Of a stretch of DNA of 64,000 nucleotides, positions 62,597 through 64,000 are shown piece after piece. A model generated the notes under the pieces. That model saw only the letters and a list, made by a program, of their open reading frames with translations. It had not been told where the DNA came from and searched no databases. The translations under genes and the position numbers were made by a program. The stretch comes from Candidatus Thiodiazotropha sp. (ex Monitilora ramsayi) (lineage in GTDB: Bacteria; Pseudomonadota; Gammaproteobacteria; Chromatiales; Chromatiaceae): the NCBI GenBank assembly GCA_025655575.1, contig JAHXIP010000005.1, positions 162,343-226,342 of the forward strand. The letters run 5' to 3'. The first letter of the stretch is position 1. Each line of letters begins with the position of its first letter.

Positions 62597-63553
62597 TCAG
62601 ATGGAATTCCTGAGTCCCAGCTTATCCGGATGTGGCCATAAATAGATCTGTCTCTCCATGTAAGCGTCGTGATGCCTTCTGAAATAGTGCCGGAGGAGTG
62701 TGATTGGTACGATCAGGGGCGTTTCACCACGGCGATAGGACGCTATGGCGCCACTGAGCTCTGCTTTGTCATCACTGTCGATGCTTTTTTTCAGATATCC
62801 CATGATATGTTGAAGAACGTTGACGTGCCGCTGTCGGGTCACGCGTCGCTTGAGTGTGTGCATGAGTTCAGCGATATAGTCTTGTGAGAGTAACTCAAGA
62901 TCTCTATGAGATAGATCAGAAAGCAGCCTGCCCAGTCGCTGATAGGATGCTTGTGAATGAGCCATGACCAGATATTTATGTACAGTATGAAATTCGATCA
63001 GACTGGCAGCATTTATGCCATTCCAAAGCAGTCTGTGCCAGCGTTGCAGTACATAGATACGATTGATGAAGTTCTCTCGTAATACTACGTCGTTCAGACG
63101 CCCTTCCTCTTCCACAGGTAGTAATGGATTGTTTTGCATCAGTATGCGGGCAAAAATACCGCTGCCTTTACGTGCGGGATTTTTTCCGGAAGCATTGAAT
63201 ACTTTGACCCGCTCCATGCCGCAACTGGGTGAATCTTTTTTTAGAATATAGCCACAAAGATTGTTGAGTTGTCTGGACTGTTGTTCTGCATACGCTTCCA
63301 TCTTATCAGTCACATCCATCGATGTGTCCGCTGTCCCCACCAATCTTGGGTGTTCTATATTGCCCATCAGGCGAATTGTTGGGCGTGGTACACCCAGACC
63401 AATCCCTGTCTCCGGGCAGATAGAGATGAATTCCAGGTGCTCACTCAGTGGGCCCATAATGAACGTATCCCGCTTGTGTCCACCATCGTAACGCACCGGT
63501 TGTCCCAAGAGGCATGCACTGACGCCGACTTTGGGTAATGGGTTATCCAGCAT
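62597..63553 (-). CDS. DUF523-DUF1722 fusion protein (TudS-like thiouracil desulfurase / YbgA)
   Basis: The N-terminal DUF523 domain (1-~150) has the cysteines of the TudS desulfidase family: Cys14 in 'GVSACLLGQPVRYDGGHKRD', Cys46 in 'ISICPETGIGLGVPRPTI' and Cys111 in 'KKDSPSCGMERV', which hold a [4Fe-4S] cluster. The C-terminal DUF1722 (YbgA) domain (about 170-310) contains 'HKYLVMAHSQASYQRLGRLL' and 'LRHYFRRHHDAYMERQIYLWPHP' regions. Fused proteins of this type are common and some DUF523 proteins remove sulfur from thiouracil; DUF1722 is often linked to photolyases, but none is adjacent. Iron-sulfur binding is expected. Confidence 0.9.
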   Translation of the reverse strand: MLDNPLPKVGVSACLLGQPVRYDGGHKRDTFIMGPLSEHLEFISICPETGIGLGVPRPTIRLMGNIEHPRLVGTADTSMDVTDKMEAYAEQQSRQLNNLCGYILKKDSPSCGMERVKVFNASGKNPARKGSGIFARILMQNNPLLPVEEEGRLNDVVLRENFINRIYVLQRWHRLLWNGINAASLIEFHTVHKYLVMAHSQASYQRLGRLLSDLSHRDLELLSQDYIAELMHTLKRRVTRQRHVNVLQHIMGYLKKSIDSDDKAELSGAIASYRRGETPLIVPITLLRHYFRRHHDAYMERQIYLWPHPDKLGLRNSI

Positions 63554-63907
63554 GTGAGGCGCTCTCCAAATAATTGTAGGACTCTCTCTGTTTGGCCATG
63601 CTTGTAGTTGTACACTCAGGCAAAGTGAATGGCCAACAAGAAACCCTCTGTGGGTCTATTTTTATATTGCTATCGATGCAGCATCTGATTATGTGCCAGT
63701 TTTTCAATCAGATTTTACGTATCTGATTTATAAGGTGGGAACCTGCGTGGCATGGATAGGACTCGGGAAAATTACGTCATAGTATATCTTTCTTCCATGC
63801 GGGTCAGGAGGACCGGATCATCATCTCCAGATTAGGGGGGGTATTTCAGAGATGAAGTTGAGCTAAGCGATTATTCTCCCCCGGGATGAAGGACAAGATG
63901 AGGAGAC
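63554..63907. other. intergenic region before the IS3-like element
   Basis: No gene or repeat is recognised in these 354 bp. Confidence 0.45.
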
Positions 63908-64000
63908 TGTGGAGTTCCCACAGTACGGTAGACACTTCCGAGCTATGATATGAGCATAGGAGGAAGCGTATGAGCAGTCAAAGATTTAGCCCGGAATTTA
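63908..64000 (+). mobile_element. left end of IS3-family insertion sequence (cut by window edge)
   Basis: A terminal-repeat-like stretch starting TGTGGAGTTCCCACAG near 63908 precedes a strong AGGAGGAAGCGT ribosome binding site and the transposase orfA start. The element continues beyond the right edge, so its length and target duplication cannot be seen. Confidence 0.6.
63970..64000 (+). CDS. IS3-family transposase OrfA, first ten residues
   Basis: The reading frame starts MSSQRFSPEF, the typical N-terminus of the helix-turn-helix OrfA of IS3-family transposases. It is cut by the window end. The ribosome binding site AGGAGG lies 6-8 nt before the ATG. Confidence 0.65.
   Translation, partial: MSSQRFSPEF

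Overview
The window reads as chromosome of a sulfur-oxidising, probably autotrophic gammaproteobacterium (Chromatiales / Sedimenticola / Ca. Thiodiazotropha type). That placement is an inference from gene content: a Tat-exported SoxB thiosulfohydrolase next to a thiosulfate/tetrathionate-type two-component system, a CbbY-like sugar-phosphate phosphatase, CysZ, an SLC13/SAC1-type permease, gammaproteobacterial housekeeping genes (DksA, GluQ-RS, GreB, DarP, SrkA, Nfo) and a PEP-CTERM protein. No rRNA, tRNA, CRISPR array or prophage was recognised. The contig is cut inside genes at both ends.

Layout. 1-15 kb: mostly housekeeping genes (a partial PilZ-type protein, GST, dsbA, a small gene overlapping a SET-domain gene, batD, recJ-darP, gluQ-dksA, cbbY-aminotransferase, cysZ, an LysE/RhtB exporter, nfo). 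15-24 kb: a secreted DUF6345-like protein with a possible caspase-like His/Cys pair, a 271-bp MITE lying directly against the start codon of a histidine kinase, its response regulator, soxB and a PEP-CTERM protein. 24-32 kb: a TetR regulator divergent from a redoxin with a clear operator, a D-2-hydroxyacid dehydrogenase, a POT transporter, srkA, an SLC13 permease and greB. 32-40 kb: a large PAS/GAF/GGDEF/EAL protein, an AraC regulator divergent from an NmrA-like gene, a cysteine-rich small protein, a metallo-beta-lactamase-fold protein that has lost its HxHxDH motif, and an unknown. 40-44 kb: an rsgA-type GTPase preceded by a 12-residue leader ORF and an attenuator-like hairpin, then a NodIJ-type ABC exporter. 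44-55 kb: accessory genes and long spacers (unknown small proteins, a coiled-coil/SPOR membrane protein, a secreted isochorismatase-like hydrolase, a secreted GlcG/HbpS-like protein, a PQQ-type sugar dehydrogenase, a YbaK-domain protein, a class III cyclase, a GNAT, a tautomerase). 55-64 kb: an orphan RnfG-like gene, nhaA, an exported PrxQ, a CinA-like protein, an FKBP/SlyD-like and methyltransferase fusion, a second MITE, a PstS-like protein, an AEC permease, a DUF523-DUF1722 protein and the start of an IS3-family element.

How the parts may work together. The kinase, regulator and soxB probably form a thiosulfate-sensing and oxidation unit; soxYZ and soxAX are not here, which is common in gammaproteobacterial sulfur oxidisers. 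Periplasmic redox functions recur (DsbA, exported PrxQ, PQQ dehydrogenase). A family of short inverted-repeat elements with ends reading AGGGCCTGTTAACACTAAT is spread over the window: two full copies, one decayed end and one palindrome of two apposed tips. Both full copies lie immediately upstream of genes encoding periplasmic binding-protein folds. All assignments come from reading the sequence and remembered family motifs; no database search was run.
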